From Puccinia triticina (lineage: Eukaryota > Basidiomycota > Pucciniomycetes > Pucciniales > Pucciniaceae), in the NCBI RefSeq assembly GCF_026914185.1, contig NC_070569.1, positions 2,356,001 to 2,420,000 of the forward strand: a stretch of DNA of 64,000 nt, written 5' to 3'. Shown here piece by piece: positions 41,058-51,500 of this stretch. Below the pieces are notes generated by a model, which ran no database searches, was not told the origin of the DNA, and saw only the letters and a list, made by a program, of their open reading frames with translations. Numbering within the stretch: position 1 is the first letter of the stretch; each line of letters starts with the position of its first letter. The position numbers and the translations under genes were made by a program.

Positions 41058-43013
41058 ATGACCACTCTCCACCATCCCCTCAGCCCGCCCTCAACCTCAA
41101 CCAACACGCCCAACTCGCTCCAGCTGGCCCGCAGCCAGCATGACCAGCTCCTCCTCGACTACCCCCCCAAGTCCCCCGACGAGCTCTCCAGCCAGTCGGC
41201 AACCAGACACCTCCTATCCTCCCCCGCCCCGCTCTCCTTCAACACCCTCCAGAAACATGCCCCCGAACTGACCACCATCCCCCTCCATCTGCCCAAGCCC
41301 CAACAGCCATCCGCTCTCAGCCAGCCCTCCAGCGAGCAACTCGACCTGCTCGCCAGCTTCTCGGAAGAATGCCGCAAGATGTTCTACACCGGCGACCCTA
41401 CCGCCACCAAGAACGTCGAGTATATCATCAAAAACCTGCCCGCCGCATCCAAGGCTGCGTGAGTAGCCAAGACGAACAACATGCAGAGCGATAGATCAGC
41501 CGCTGACATATACATATTGAGGTCAGATATACCAAGCAGATGGCCACCGTCCGCTCCCAGTTCCACAGAGACGCAGCCAGCTCGAGACGGGCCGAGGTCG
41601 ACAAACTCTTGCACGACACCCTGCCCTCATCGATCATCATCAAGGCCGTCGGAAACGACTCCAGTCTGTGGGCGATGCGCTCCCCCCGGGCCCGTCAGGA
41701 ACGACTCGACCGACTCAAAAAGTTCATCAATGCCCACTGTGTCCGGAACATGGTCGGCGCCCATCGTCAGTATTGCCCCCCCTCCTCCAAGCCGCTCCAA
41801 ACACAGCCACTCACCGACTCCCTTCTTCTACGAATAGCCTTCTTCAATTCCCTCTGTGCGGTCCTCCATCTCTTGAGCTTACCCGCTAGGAAAGCGGGCT
41901 CAGGCAAACGAAGGGTGGAGTGGGAGATCGATCTCGCCCTGTTCTGTGAGGCGGGCGGCGAGCCGTTCTTGGTGGACAGCATCCAGTTCCTCAAAGGCGT
42001 CAGCATTCCCGCCTTCCCTTGATATATATATGTGTGTGTTGTGTTTGAGCTGATTCGAGGACAAGCCATATATATACATGCAGGTGCTCGGATTCGAGGA
42101 CCATCTGAAGCCGCTGGTGGCCTGCTCACTGCGGACGTCGTTTGCGACGAGCACGAACACGTATTCGGGGGAGGACTCGGAGGACGAGGATGGGGGGATG
42201 GATGTGGTGATAGGCCATGCGGATGGGGACGACGGGATGACGCTGGAGGAGCGCCAGGAGATGGAGCTGGACTCGATGCTGGGCGGCGGGGGCGAGGGCC
42301 CGTTTGCAGACACGAGCACCGACGAGGGCTACGGCCAGGCGCACGTGCTCAAGGGCAAGACGACCCTCAAGGCCCGCGACCGGGCCCTCTCCGACCCCTT
42401 CCTCGACCCCGCTCCCGCCCGCCCTCCCGCCCGCAAGCTGTCCTCCCCGCGCATAACGGTCTCGCCCCCAGCCACCGAAGAGCACCATTCCTCGCTCGGC
42501 CTCGGATACACCCCTCCCCCGCCCCTCGCCCCCTCCCACGACCACCAGCAACCATCGGCTGACCTCCGCCCGCACGACTCGGCCCCTCTCCACCGGCGCT
42601 CGCCCACCCAGAACTCGCTCGACGCCCCCCCGCCCACGGAGACCCGCATCTTCCGCTCGCCCTCCTACCTCACCGTCCCCGAACTCCGCGACCTCATCAG
42701 CGCCTTCCCCAGCTTCATCCGCCTCCGCACCAAGCCCCTCAAGTTCGACCGCGCCGGCATCCTCGACTCCTCCTCCGACCCCGACCCCCATCGGCCCGAC
42801 AACGCCGACCCCGCCGCCAAGCGCCTCCGCCAGACCCACCCCTCCAAGCTCTTCGGCCAGCCCTCCGCCTCGGCCCCCGCCGTCGGCGCCCAACAGTCCT
42901 CCTTCCACGGCCACGGCCTCATCAGACTCTCCGTCTTCGAGAAAGACCCCGGCTGGAAAGGCTCGTTCCTCGAACGCATCAAAATGTTCTTCTTCCGCTT
43001 CTTCAAACTGTAG
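41058..43013 (+). CDS. Conserved-looking hypothetical protein (576 aa)
   Basis: Exons 41058-41458, 41527-41765, 41838-41998 and 42084-43013 join in frame to 576 residues; all introns are GT-AG (68-85 bp). I do not recognise the family. Residues 1-95 are Pro/Ser-rich. The next 190 residues look like a folded helical domain (VRSQFHRDAASSRRAEVDKL, PFFNSLCAVLHLL, WEIDLALFCEAGGEPFLVD, VLGFEDHLKPLVAC), loosely like an armadillo-type repeat region, which is only a guess. An acidic, glycine-rich segment and a long Pro/Ser-rich tail follow, ending in a basic/aromatic MFFFRFFKL. There is no signal peptide. The clean splicing and GC-rich codon use shared with TPS2 and the kinase support a real host gene. 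Confidence 0.7.
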
Positions 43014-44566
43014 CCCCTGCCTCCTCGGACACCTCTTCTTGCCCTCGCCCTCGCTCTTCTTGCTCTTTCCACGCCCCCCTTGCTCGCTTATCCGCCCGCT
43101 CAGCTCGAGCCGCGCCCCGCCGGCCAAAAGTCCATATCCACATCCTCGCCAGGTCACAACCACGCCACCTCCCACTGATCTCCCGCTTTTTTTCTGGTAG
43201 TGGCGGGTCTATCCATGGCGAAGATGATGATGATAACGGTCGTTGGTTCCAGTCCCTTGGGTCTCCGGGTCGTCGCCCGGCTCCTGCTATCGACAATGAA
43301 GCCCCTGATGCCCTATTTATTTTGCTTACTAATATCTCTCCACCCAGCCGCTCTATTTATATCTCTCACTCCGCTCCATCTTCCCCTTGACCAGAGCTCC
43401 TCACATACATACATACACATACGAAAGATTTGGGTTCTGATGCGTCATTGTTGCCTTCTTTCTCTGGGTGGTCATTGGTCTTCTTTTTCGATCCATCAAT
43501 GAACACATCAATACATATATCATATTCTGCACTCGAACTTGTATGTTGCTAAGAGCCAGAGAGAGGCTCTGATCACCTGCTTTGTCAGGCACAGAGCGGG
43601 GATGGGCTTGAGATGAATGGGCGCTACGTTGATGGCTCTTCCTTCAAATCATCCCTCCTGAAATTCACTGGACCACTCCTGTCTCGAGGAGTTCCTGGCA
43701 ACGCTGCAGCAAATACAATACATGGAGCGTATATGGTAAACATTTTTCATGAAAGATGCATGCCTAAACTCCAATCTTTTATCTTTAGCTGTGATCATAC
43801 AGACAGCAACTAAAAACAAATAATTGGACCTGTAGACATGCATCTTCAATCAAAAAGGTTTAGCTACACTATTGTATTGTGTTTGTTGCAGCGCTGTCCC
43901 TGGCTGTGCAGACCACACACAGGCTCTGTTTGGCGCCTCAAGAAGGCGATGTCCCTGCACGATTTGGCCCCTTTTTTGGCAACTTGACTTGCATTACGTG
44001 GCGGATGCTAGGTGCTGCTGTCCTGGATCCCGCACAGCCCTGGGTGCTGCGTCCACCCTGCAGGAGTAGGGGACAACAGATGCCCGGCTGCGTATCTTTC
44101 CATCTCTTTCTCCCCCTGTTGCGGGTGCCAGCTTTGTGTGTGAGCCTTCCGCTGTATATTATACGTGAAGTGCTACCACTGTGCTGAAGGTCAGAAAGGC
44201 TAGAATGACGCTTGCCCTCTTCTTTGGTCCTAAGCATCGGGAGAAGGGAGCACCTGAAGCTCCTGTGTAGTGTTTGGATTGATGTACCGTCCAAGCAAGA
44301 TGCACAAGACTCGCTGGTGCCACGTGGCTTCAAGCTGCCACTGGGCTTTGTGCCTTTGTGCAGAGCTAACAATATAGATTTGTACAATAAACAGCTGGCA
44401 AGCACTTCAGCTGGTTGGGTGCTGGCAGAGGTGGTAGTCTTGCCGCAGCCGCTTTCTGCGGAAGAGATTGAGCGCTAAGAAGGGCAATTTGGAGGTGGCA
44501 TGGAGGCTGCTTCCAGCAATCAAGGGTGGAAAGGATACCCCTGCCCTAGAAGGTAGGAGGAGAATA
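43014..44566. other. Intergenic, no gene seen
   Basis: Presumed 3' flank of the orphan gene, then mixed DNA. A CAATACATGGAG / TACATAC motif set and an 88-codon frame at 44212-44478 are present but show no domain. Confidence 0.35.
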
Positions 44567-44793
44567 TTAGGGCCTGTACCATACAAAATCTGTTTTTTTG
44601 GTGCAGGTAAAATAGTTTTTTTTTTTGCACTTTTCCGTTATTTTGAAAAACACATATCTGAAAAAACAGGATGTGATAAACGTGTACCACAAACATCCCC
44701 AAGACTCCAGAATTTCCACAATCAACCACCACCGGTCCGCATCCACATCATCAAGATCCAGCACACCCAACACATCCACCAACCATTACAGCC

Positions 44794-46077
44794 ATGGACA
44801 ACAACCTCTTCGTCACACTTGCCGCTGCCGCGACATCGCTCATGGAGATGAACAATATCGTACTGTCATTTGCCGCCGCCGGGGTTGCTTGCAAATACCT
44901 CGGAAGCCTTTGGAACACATACGAGGCATACTACGGCGATGGTGGGCGAGCCAGGTACACTCGGTTCCTACTAGACGAACTCAGACCAGAACTCTTTCGT
45001 GAAATAACTCGAATGGAACGAGCAACATTCAACAGTCTTGTTGAGGAGTTGACGATGAATGGGCTGCTCAAAAATGGAAGATCGGTCTCGGTCAAAGAGC
45101 AGGTGCTCATCTTCTTAGATATTGTTTGCCATAACAACACCATGCGCCAGACGGCGGTCAAATTCCGGCGTGGTTTGTTCACTATTACCCGGTAAGCCCT
45201 CCTTTTTTTTCTTCTTGATATTTGAATTTGAATGATCAAATATCTAACAAAGATTCCCTCAACTAGCTACTTTGGAATAGTCCTCGACTCGTTGATAGCA
45301 ATCTACCCAAATTATGTCAAGTTTGACATGAATTCATGCAAGCAGCCAGAGGAGATCGCGCGAAACCCAAAGTATCGAGCATTCAAGAACGCACTAGGAG
45401 CCATCGATGGAGTATTTATCCCAGCACAAGTACCTGCCAAAGCCCAAAGTCCTTGGCGAAATTGCAAGCATTTCATCGCGCAAAATGTTCTTGCTGCTGT
45501 GAATTTCAACTTCGAGTTCGTCTATCTTCTCGCGGGTTGGGAAGGAAGTGCCCACGACACTTGAGTGTTTAACGATGCGACTTTGAAAGGCCTGAAAATA
45601 CCTCAAAAGCAATGCTTTCTTGCCGATGCCGGTTATGGCCTTCGACAAGGGTTGATGACTCCATTCCGAGGCACCCGATACCATCTGAAAGAACAGGCCG
45701 CTGCAGGACTCAGGCCAGCGAACAAAAAAGAACTTTACAACTTACGACACGCAACACTTCGGAATATCGTTGAGCGCATGTTTGGATGCATAAAGAGGAA
45801 ATTCACCATCCTCTAATCAGCCCCCGAGATCGAACTAAAGAAGCAAGTCCGATTAGTCTACGCGCTATGCATGCTGTGGAACTACATCCGCTGTCATGAG
45901 AGTGTTGACAATCTCTTCGACGATCTGGACAAAGACGCACAAACACTTTTACGTACACGGATGGGGGAAGATGAATCCTTTGATGTCACTGAAGAGGATT
46001 CAATAATGAAGCATCGACGCGACCGTCTAGCTAAAAAATTGTGGACTCAATATGTCACCTACAAAAATCAAACTTGA
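44794..46077 (+). pseudogene. Harbinger DDE transposase, two nonsense codons
   Basis: Exons 44794-45191 and 45267-46077 join in frame to a 402-codon reading. The protein would cut and join transposon ends in the nucleus. The N-terminal part is helical (VEELTMNGLLKNGRSVSVKE). The catalytic domain shows the DDE residues in GAIDGVFIP, GSAHD and IVERMFGCIKRKF, plus ADAGYGLRQGLMTPFRG, all typical of this family. A TGA at 45562-45564 falls directly after GSAHDT, where relatives have Arg, and a TAA at 45814-45816 follows KFTIL. Reading continues cleanly after both, so these are recent point mutations. The product would lose the catalytic Glu. Confidence 0.88.
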
Positions 46078-46578
46078 TGGCCTGTTTCTTAAACATTTGA
46101 TTTTTTTTCTGCTAGCTTTTTTCTTTTCTCTTTGGTCTTCATTTTTCTCTCACATTTGGCAATGCAACACTCTCGATCAACCATGTAACCTTTGAGCGAG
46201 ACATAATTGCAAAGCGAGACAAATAAAGACACCCAGAGTGCGACCGAGAAATATGACTATATGATTTTAAGACCAAGTGATAAAAGCAATGGATAACGGC
46301 CGATAAAGACAAGATCAGAGCAATAAATCACAATTGGGAAATATAACTGTATTGATTGATCAATCAATCGAGAAAGAAAGAGAACTGTATTTCGATCGAT
46401 CAAGAAAGAGGATCGTATTTTGATCGATCGTAAAAGAGAACCGTATCAATAAGAGCGATAAGAGCAATAGAATGCAACCAAGTGACTGTTAAACATGATT
46501 GATGTTCAAAAGGTGAAGCACATAAATATATCAGCGAGGGAGGAAGGACAGATTCACAATACAATTCATGCTTACAAT
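46078..46578. other. Spacer inside Harbinger element
   Basis: Non-coding spacer between the convergent 3' ends of the two transposon genes. It is purine-rich with repeated GATCGATC and AAGAGAACCGTAT motifs at 46340-46450. Confidence 0.6.
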
Positions 46579-47711
46579 TTATTCTTTCTTTTTGTTTTCC
46601 TTTGCCTCTTTAACCTTCTTCTCAAGCCACACCTGGCAAACATGATTGTTTGCAGTCCGAAGGAGGGTAATGAAGGTGCGGGCCGAGCCGTTGTTCTCGA
46701 GGACGGATGCAAAATTGACATAAGTTTTGTCCAAGACTTTGTTCAAGTATTGGTCAGCACAAACTTGAAGTGCAGTATCAGAAATGGTACTTTGTGTTTC
46801 GCCATGAGCAATCGCAGAAGTGGAAGGTTGGTGGGGTGGCTGGTTGCTAGAGACGGCTGAGGCAATCATGGCAAATTCACCCATAAGATTTTTTGAGTTT
46901 TCCAATACAGCATTTATCGCGCCGCTGATGCTTTCCATCTTGGATTTGATGAGCGCATTCTTTGATTTGGGTACTCGTTTTGTCGTATTTGAACCAGCGG
47001 TCTTGAGAGAGGATTTTGGTTCAATATTGATATTGCTACTGCTGTCATCATCACTGAGCGGAACAATCTTTCTCTTGGCTGCTGGAGTGAGCTTGACTGC
47101 TTCGGTGGTAGTCGGAACAAGCTCGGAATTCACTATTTCTCCAGTTGCCGCCTTGCCCGTAAATACACTGTAGGCAAGATCGTATACCGGAAAAGGTTTG
47201 TCCTTGAGTCTTGCAAAGTTTTGACGAGGATGAGCGGCTATCAACTCTTCCCACACAGATTCATCGGCGGTGACTGTACCCCATTCGTCGTTCCAACCAA
47301 AGCCGCTTTGGTCTCAAAGAAATTTGTAATCAATGTAGAGGGTCCGGAGCGCGTCTTCTGGTTTTTGATTTGATCAAGGCTGAGTGCAAGACTGTACTTA
47401 GTATTCAGTTTCTCCTGGACGATAGGCCAGGCTTCCTTCTTCAAGCCACCGTTATCAGTTTCTAAGCCAGCGGCGTACTGAGTTGCGATAGACTCGAGAA
47501 GAGTCATCTTTTGATCGGTGGTCCAAGTGTGGTTGGGAGTTTTGACATTGCTTTCATCGAGTTTCTTTGGTTTGGCTGTTGGCTTCTTGGGCTTGGTTTT
47601 CTTGGACTGAGCCATTGGAGTAGGTGTTGTTGTTGGGTTGGGTGTTGATGAGATTGGTGGGATGGTGTCCATTAGGACGATTGGATCAATGGGATTGATG
47701 GACTTGGGCAT
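46579..47711 (-). pseudogene. Harbinger Myb/SANT-like protein, frameshift and stop
   Basis: The gene starts MPKSINPIDPIVLMD at 47711 and ends at 46579. In this superfamily the second protein binds element DNA and helps bring the transposase into the nucleus. After a Pro/Thr/Lys-rich leader comes the Myb/SANT-like motif: HTWTTDQKMTLLESIATQY, KEAWPIVQEKLNTKY, then, in another frame, ALRTLYIDYKFL-stop-DQSGFGW, and back in phase GTVTADESVWEEL. A one-base shift lies at about 47355 and a TGA at 47316-47314. The C-terminal half has a lysine-rich segment and an amphipathic helix, with LEKKVKEAKENKKKE at the end. The gene is broken in its DNA-binding domain. Confidence 0.82.
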
Positions 47712-47929
47712 GTGATGCTACCGGGATGGCGGCGGAGAGAAAAATAGCATCCAAAAAACAGGTCCGGACCTGTTTTTGAAAATGGGTGATTTTCAAGGGA
47801 ATCTGTTTTCTGGATTTCACAAAAAACAGGTGCTGTGGTACGTGTTTTTTGGGGAAAACTGTTTTTGGTAGAAAAAATCAATTTTCCCGGGAAAAACTGT
47901 TTTTGCCCCCGCTATGGTACAGGCCCTAA

Positions 47930-48524
47930 GTTTCACCCGAAGGCAGATCAAATCTATTGTCAAATGTTTGAGCTGACAAAAAGAGGTTATAACAATTAGA
48001 TAATGTGTTTTCCAAGAGGGTTGGACAGAATAAAAAAGATGTTTTCAAAGATCCTTTGCAAATCCTGTATTTTCCAAATATACTCCTAGTTTTGATTGTA
48101 CAGCCCAAGGCTAAATTGAAACCCAGCGCCATCATCCTTGAGAAGATGGTCTTGGAGTAGACTTGAGGAAAAACTGAGGTCTTGTTTGGAGCCAGAGCTG
48201 CTCACTTCTTGACCATAGCCCAAACGGAGGGGCCAACGACCGTTACACGACCTGGAAGGGACACGAGGGCTGTGGGATACCCCCGCCAGAAGTCAGTCTA
48301 AAACAAACCTGTACACAAGAAGTTGACAAGGTCCGACCTTCTCGGGACAGAGTGATTAGTGTTTGGCATCACTCTGTCTCTAGTTCAGTTGTTTTATGTA
48401 TTTGAGTTTTGTGGGGTAGGGGGCTGCTGCGGTGTGCGGAGTGGATGGTGATGATGTCAGTTTATTAAGGAGGAGTACATACTTTGGCTGGCCGCCAGCC
48501 GATCGCTCCTCGCCCAAGAATACC
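47930..48524. promoter_or_regulatory. Region upstream of the histidine kinase
   Basis: Presumed promoter and leader of the kinase gene. I see no clear control site. The inverted pair AATCACTCTGTCCCGAGAAGG / GGGACAGAGTGATT around 48335-48380 could form a hairpin. Confidence 0.35.
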
Positions 48525-51500
48525 ATGGAAGCAAGCGACCTGCTGCTCACCACCCTCCGCCGGATCGCACTCCACCCCGCCAGCAGCCTGCCCAGCCTGC
48601 GCAGCGAACTGCTAGAAAACGGAAACGAAGAGAAAAACGAGCAGAAAAACGAACAGGAAAACGGAAACAGAGGAAACGCACAGGAAAACAGAAACAGAAA
48701 CAGCAGACCCACCCGGCTGCCGCTCTCCATCGACCTCAACAAACACAGACACCACCCATCAACCACCACCATCACCCCACTCACCCCCGCCTCGCCAGAC
48801 ACCAAAGACATCCCCCATGACATCCCCCAGCCAGCCAGAGCCCTGCCCCTGCTCATCGCCCTCATCGACCGCCTCATCCGCGCAGAGCAGCACCAGCCAC
48901 CCCCACACGCCGCCGACGAGGACGAGGACGAGGACGAGCCCCCGCTGACGCCCCTCGGCGGCGGCGAGGCGGCCCGGGGCCACGCCGGGCGCGAAGCCGA
49001 AGATGAAGAAGACCTCTCGACCTACCGCTGCGACACCTGCCAGCGGGTCTTCACCCCCCCGGACCCAGAGAGTTTCTCCAAGGCCTCCACGCCCGCCTTC
49101 GAGCGCCCCACCTACTCGCGCGCATCCTCCATCTCCCACCTCTTCTTCATCGACCCCCCGTCCTCCGACAGCCTCGACGACCTCGCCCTCGACCACTCCC
49201 GCCACTCCTCCGCCTCCGAACCCATCCCCTACCACCGCTCCCCCGCCGCCGCCGCCGCCAACAGACCCCTGTCCATCTCCAGCTCGGCCGCCGACGAGTC
49301 CGAGCAGATCCGCAGACTCAAGGCGTCCATCAAGGCCATCGCCAAAGTCTGCCGTGTAAGCGCTCCCCCCCTTCCCTCCACTGAAAAAAAAAAATCCCAC
49401 GCATGCTGAAAGAAACCGGGGTTCAGGCTTTGAGGAACGGCGACCTGACCCAGATGATCAACGAAGACGTCGCCACGCCCGACCTCGAGAGCCTCAAGGG
49501 CGACGTCAACTCGCTCGTCCGGCGGCTGCGCAAGTTCACCTCCCAGGTCTTCAAGGTCTGCTCGGACGTCGGCCAGAAAGGGCTGCTGGGCAAGCAGGCC
49601 GACCTCGAGGAGTCCGCGGGCATCTGGCGCAAGATGCTTGTCGACGTCAACAGGTAAAGCTCTCTCTCTCTCTTGTGTGTGGTGGGCGGGGGCTGATGTC
49701 CCGGGTGCGGACCGGGTGGGCCAGCTTGGCCAGCAACCTCAGCGCACAGGTCCGCGACATCTCCGAGGTCACCACCGTCAGTCTGTCCCTCTATCCCCCC
49801 CCGCTGGCCTGCTTATTGACTGGCCCTGCTGCACAAAGGCGGTCGCGAAGGGCGACTTCTCGCGCAAGATCGAGGTCCAGGCGGAGGGCGAGATCCTGCA
49901 AGCCAAGGTCATACCCCCCTTTCTCCCCCCTCGCCCAACCAGCTCATGTTGACGCTGATTCTCGGGCTTTCGGCGCGCTCGACGGGCGCACAGAACACGG
50001 TCAACAAGTGAGTGCTTTCCCGGGAATACAGCGAGAGGAGAAGGTGTTGAGAAAGGTGTGTGTATGCAGGATGGTCGACCAGCTGAACTCGTTCGCCACC
50101 GAGGTCGCCCGGATCGCCCAAATGGCAAGCCCTTCTTCCTTCTCTTCCACAGACAAGCACCTGACGGTGTGTGTGGATACAGGTCGGAACGGACGGGATC
50201 CTGGACCAGCAGATCACCGTCGACGGGGTCGAGGGCGTCTGGAAGGCGCGTCTGTCCACCCTCCCTCTGCCCTACACACGTGCTTACCTCTTCCCATGAT
50301 CGTGTGCGGATAGGACTTGACGGACAGCGTCAACTCGATGGCCAGGTGCGTCGCCCCTTCTCTCCCCCACCCCTCATCATCCACAGCCAACGCAACTGAC
50401 ATGGGCGTGTTGCAGCAACTTGACCTCCCAAGTCCGCAGCGTAAGTCTTGCCCTCCTCCTCACCCCACATCCTGCTTGCGTCGTCTCACTGGCTTGTCCC
50501 TCCGCAGATCTCGGCCGTCACCTCAGCCATTGCGAAGGGCGACTTGAGCCAACAGATCGAGGTCGAAGCCAAGGGCGAAATGGTCCGTCTCCCCTCCCCC
50601 TCCCTCCCCCTCTCCTCCTCTTCCTGACCCCGTTGCGTTTGGGATGGCCAGGCGGACTTGAAGAAAACGGTAAGTTTTTTGATTCCCCTCAAAAACGACA
50701 AAAGAGGGGTTTGGGGGGCTGACGGTTGGGTGGACGGGACGGAAGGTGAACTCGATGGTCGACACGCTCAAGGTGATCCTGGAGGAGGTCGGACGGGTGG
50801 CGCGCGAAGTCGGCGTCGAAGGTCTTCCTCTCTCTCCCCCGTCTCTATCCGTGTTGTTTGTTGTTGACTGGTGAGGGGGGCTCTCTAGGCAAGCTTGGCG
50901 GCCAGGCGAACATCCCGAACGTCGAAGGCAAGTCATCTCCCACTCCATTCGAGGAAAACCACCCTACTGATATAGCGTTTCTTCGGCGTGTTTTCAGGGG
51001 CGTGGTACGACCTGTCGCACAGCGTCAATCGTGAGCTTGGACATTATCTCCTGCGGTTGTTGATAACACTGACGTCTTCCGGTGCACAGAGATGGCCAAC
51101 AACTTGACCTCCCAGTGCGTCTCTCCTCTTCTCCTCCCTCCCAGCTTCCGGCGCGGTCCATTGATCGAGCCGTGAGTGTGTGTGTGTCTCGGCCCCCCGG
51201 TTTGTTTGTGCAGAGTAAGCCCGTCTCGCCCGTCTCCGAGCACGAAAACAGCACCCTTATTTTCTGGACACACAGGTCCGACAAATCGCCTCGGTGACGC
51301 GGGCCGTGGCCGAGGGCGACCTATCCCAGTAAGCCCACACGCTCCCCAGCCTCACGAGCCTCCCCGACCCCCCTGACCCTCGTGTTTTTCTGCAGGGAAG
51401 TGACGGTGCAGGCGCGGGGCGAAGTGGCCGCGCTTGCGAGCACGGTCAACGGCATGGTGAGCGGAAAGAGCGGCGGATTGCAGCGGAAGAGATCGGCTGA

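Larger units (their letters stand above)
44570..47926. mobile_element. PIF/Harbinger DNA transposon, full length, inactivated
   Basis: 3,357 bp bounded by 14-bp terminal inverted repeats GGGCCTGTACCATA / TATGGTACAGGCCC. The flanks are TTA on the left (44567-44569) and TAA on the right (47927-47929). The superfamily duplicates a TWA trinucleotide; here the two copies differ at the middle base, so one has mutated. It carries the two genes expected of the superfamily in convergent orientation: a DDE transposase (plus) and a Myb/SANT-like protein (minus). Subterminal regions share CTGTTTTT/AAAAACAG motifs. Both genes have stop codons. Confidence 0.9.

Noticed and set aside
42126..43175. 349-codon minus-strand frame opposite the orphan gene
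   Set aside because: Its Gly/Glu/Arg-rich translation is the mirror of the Pro/Ser-rich plus-strand exon, which splices cleanly; no domain.
48432..48524. Upstream in-frame Met (MCGVDGDD...) for the kinase
   Set aside because: Kept as an alternative only. The stretch to 48524 is low complexity, and ATG at 48525 has the better context (ACCATGG).
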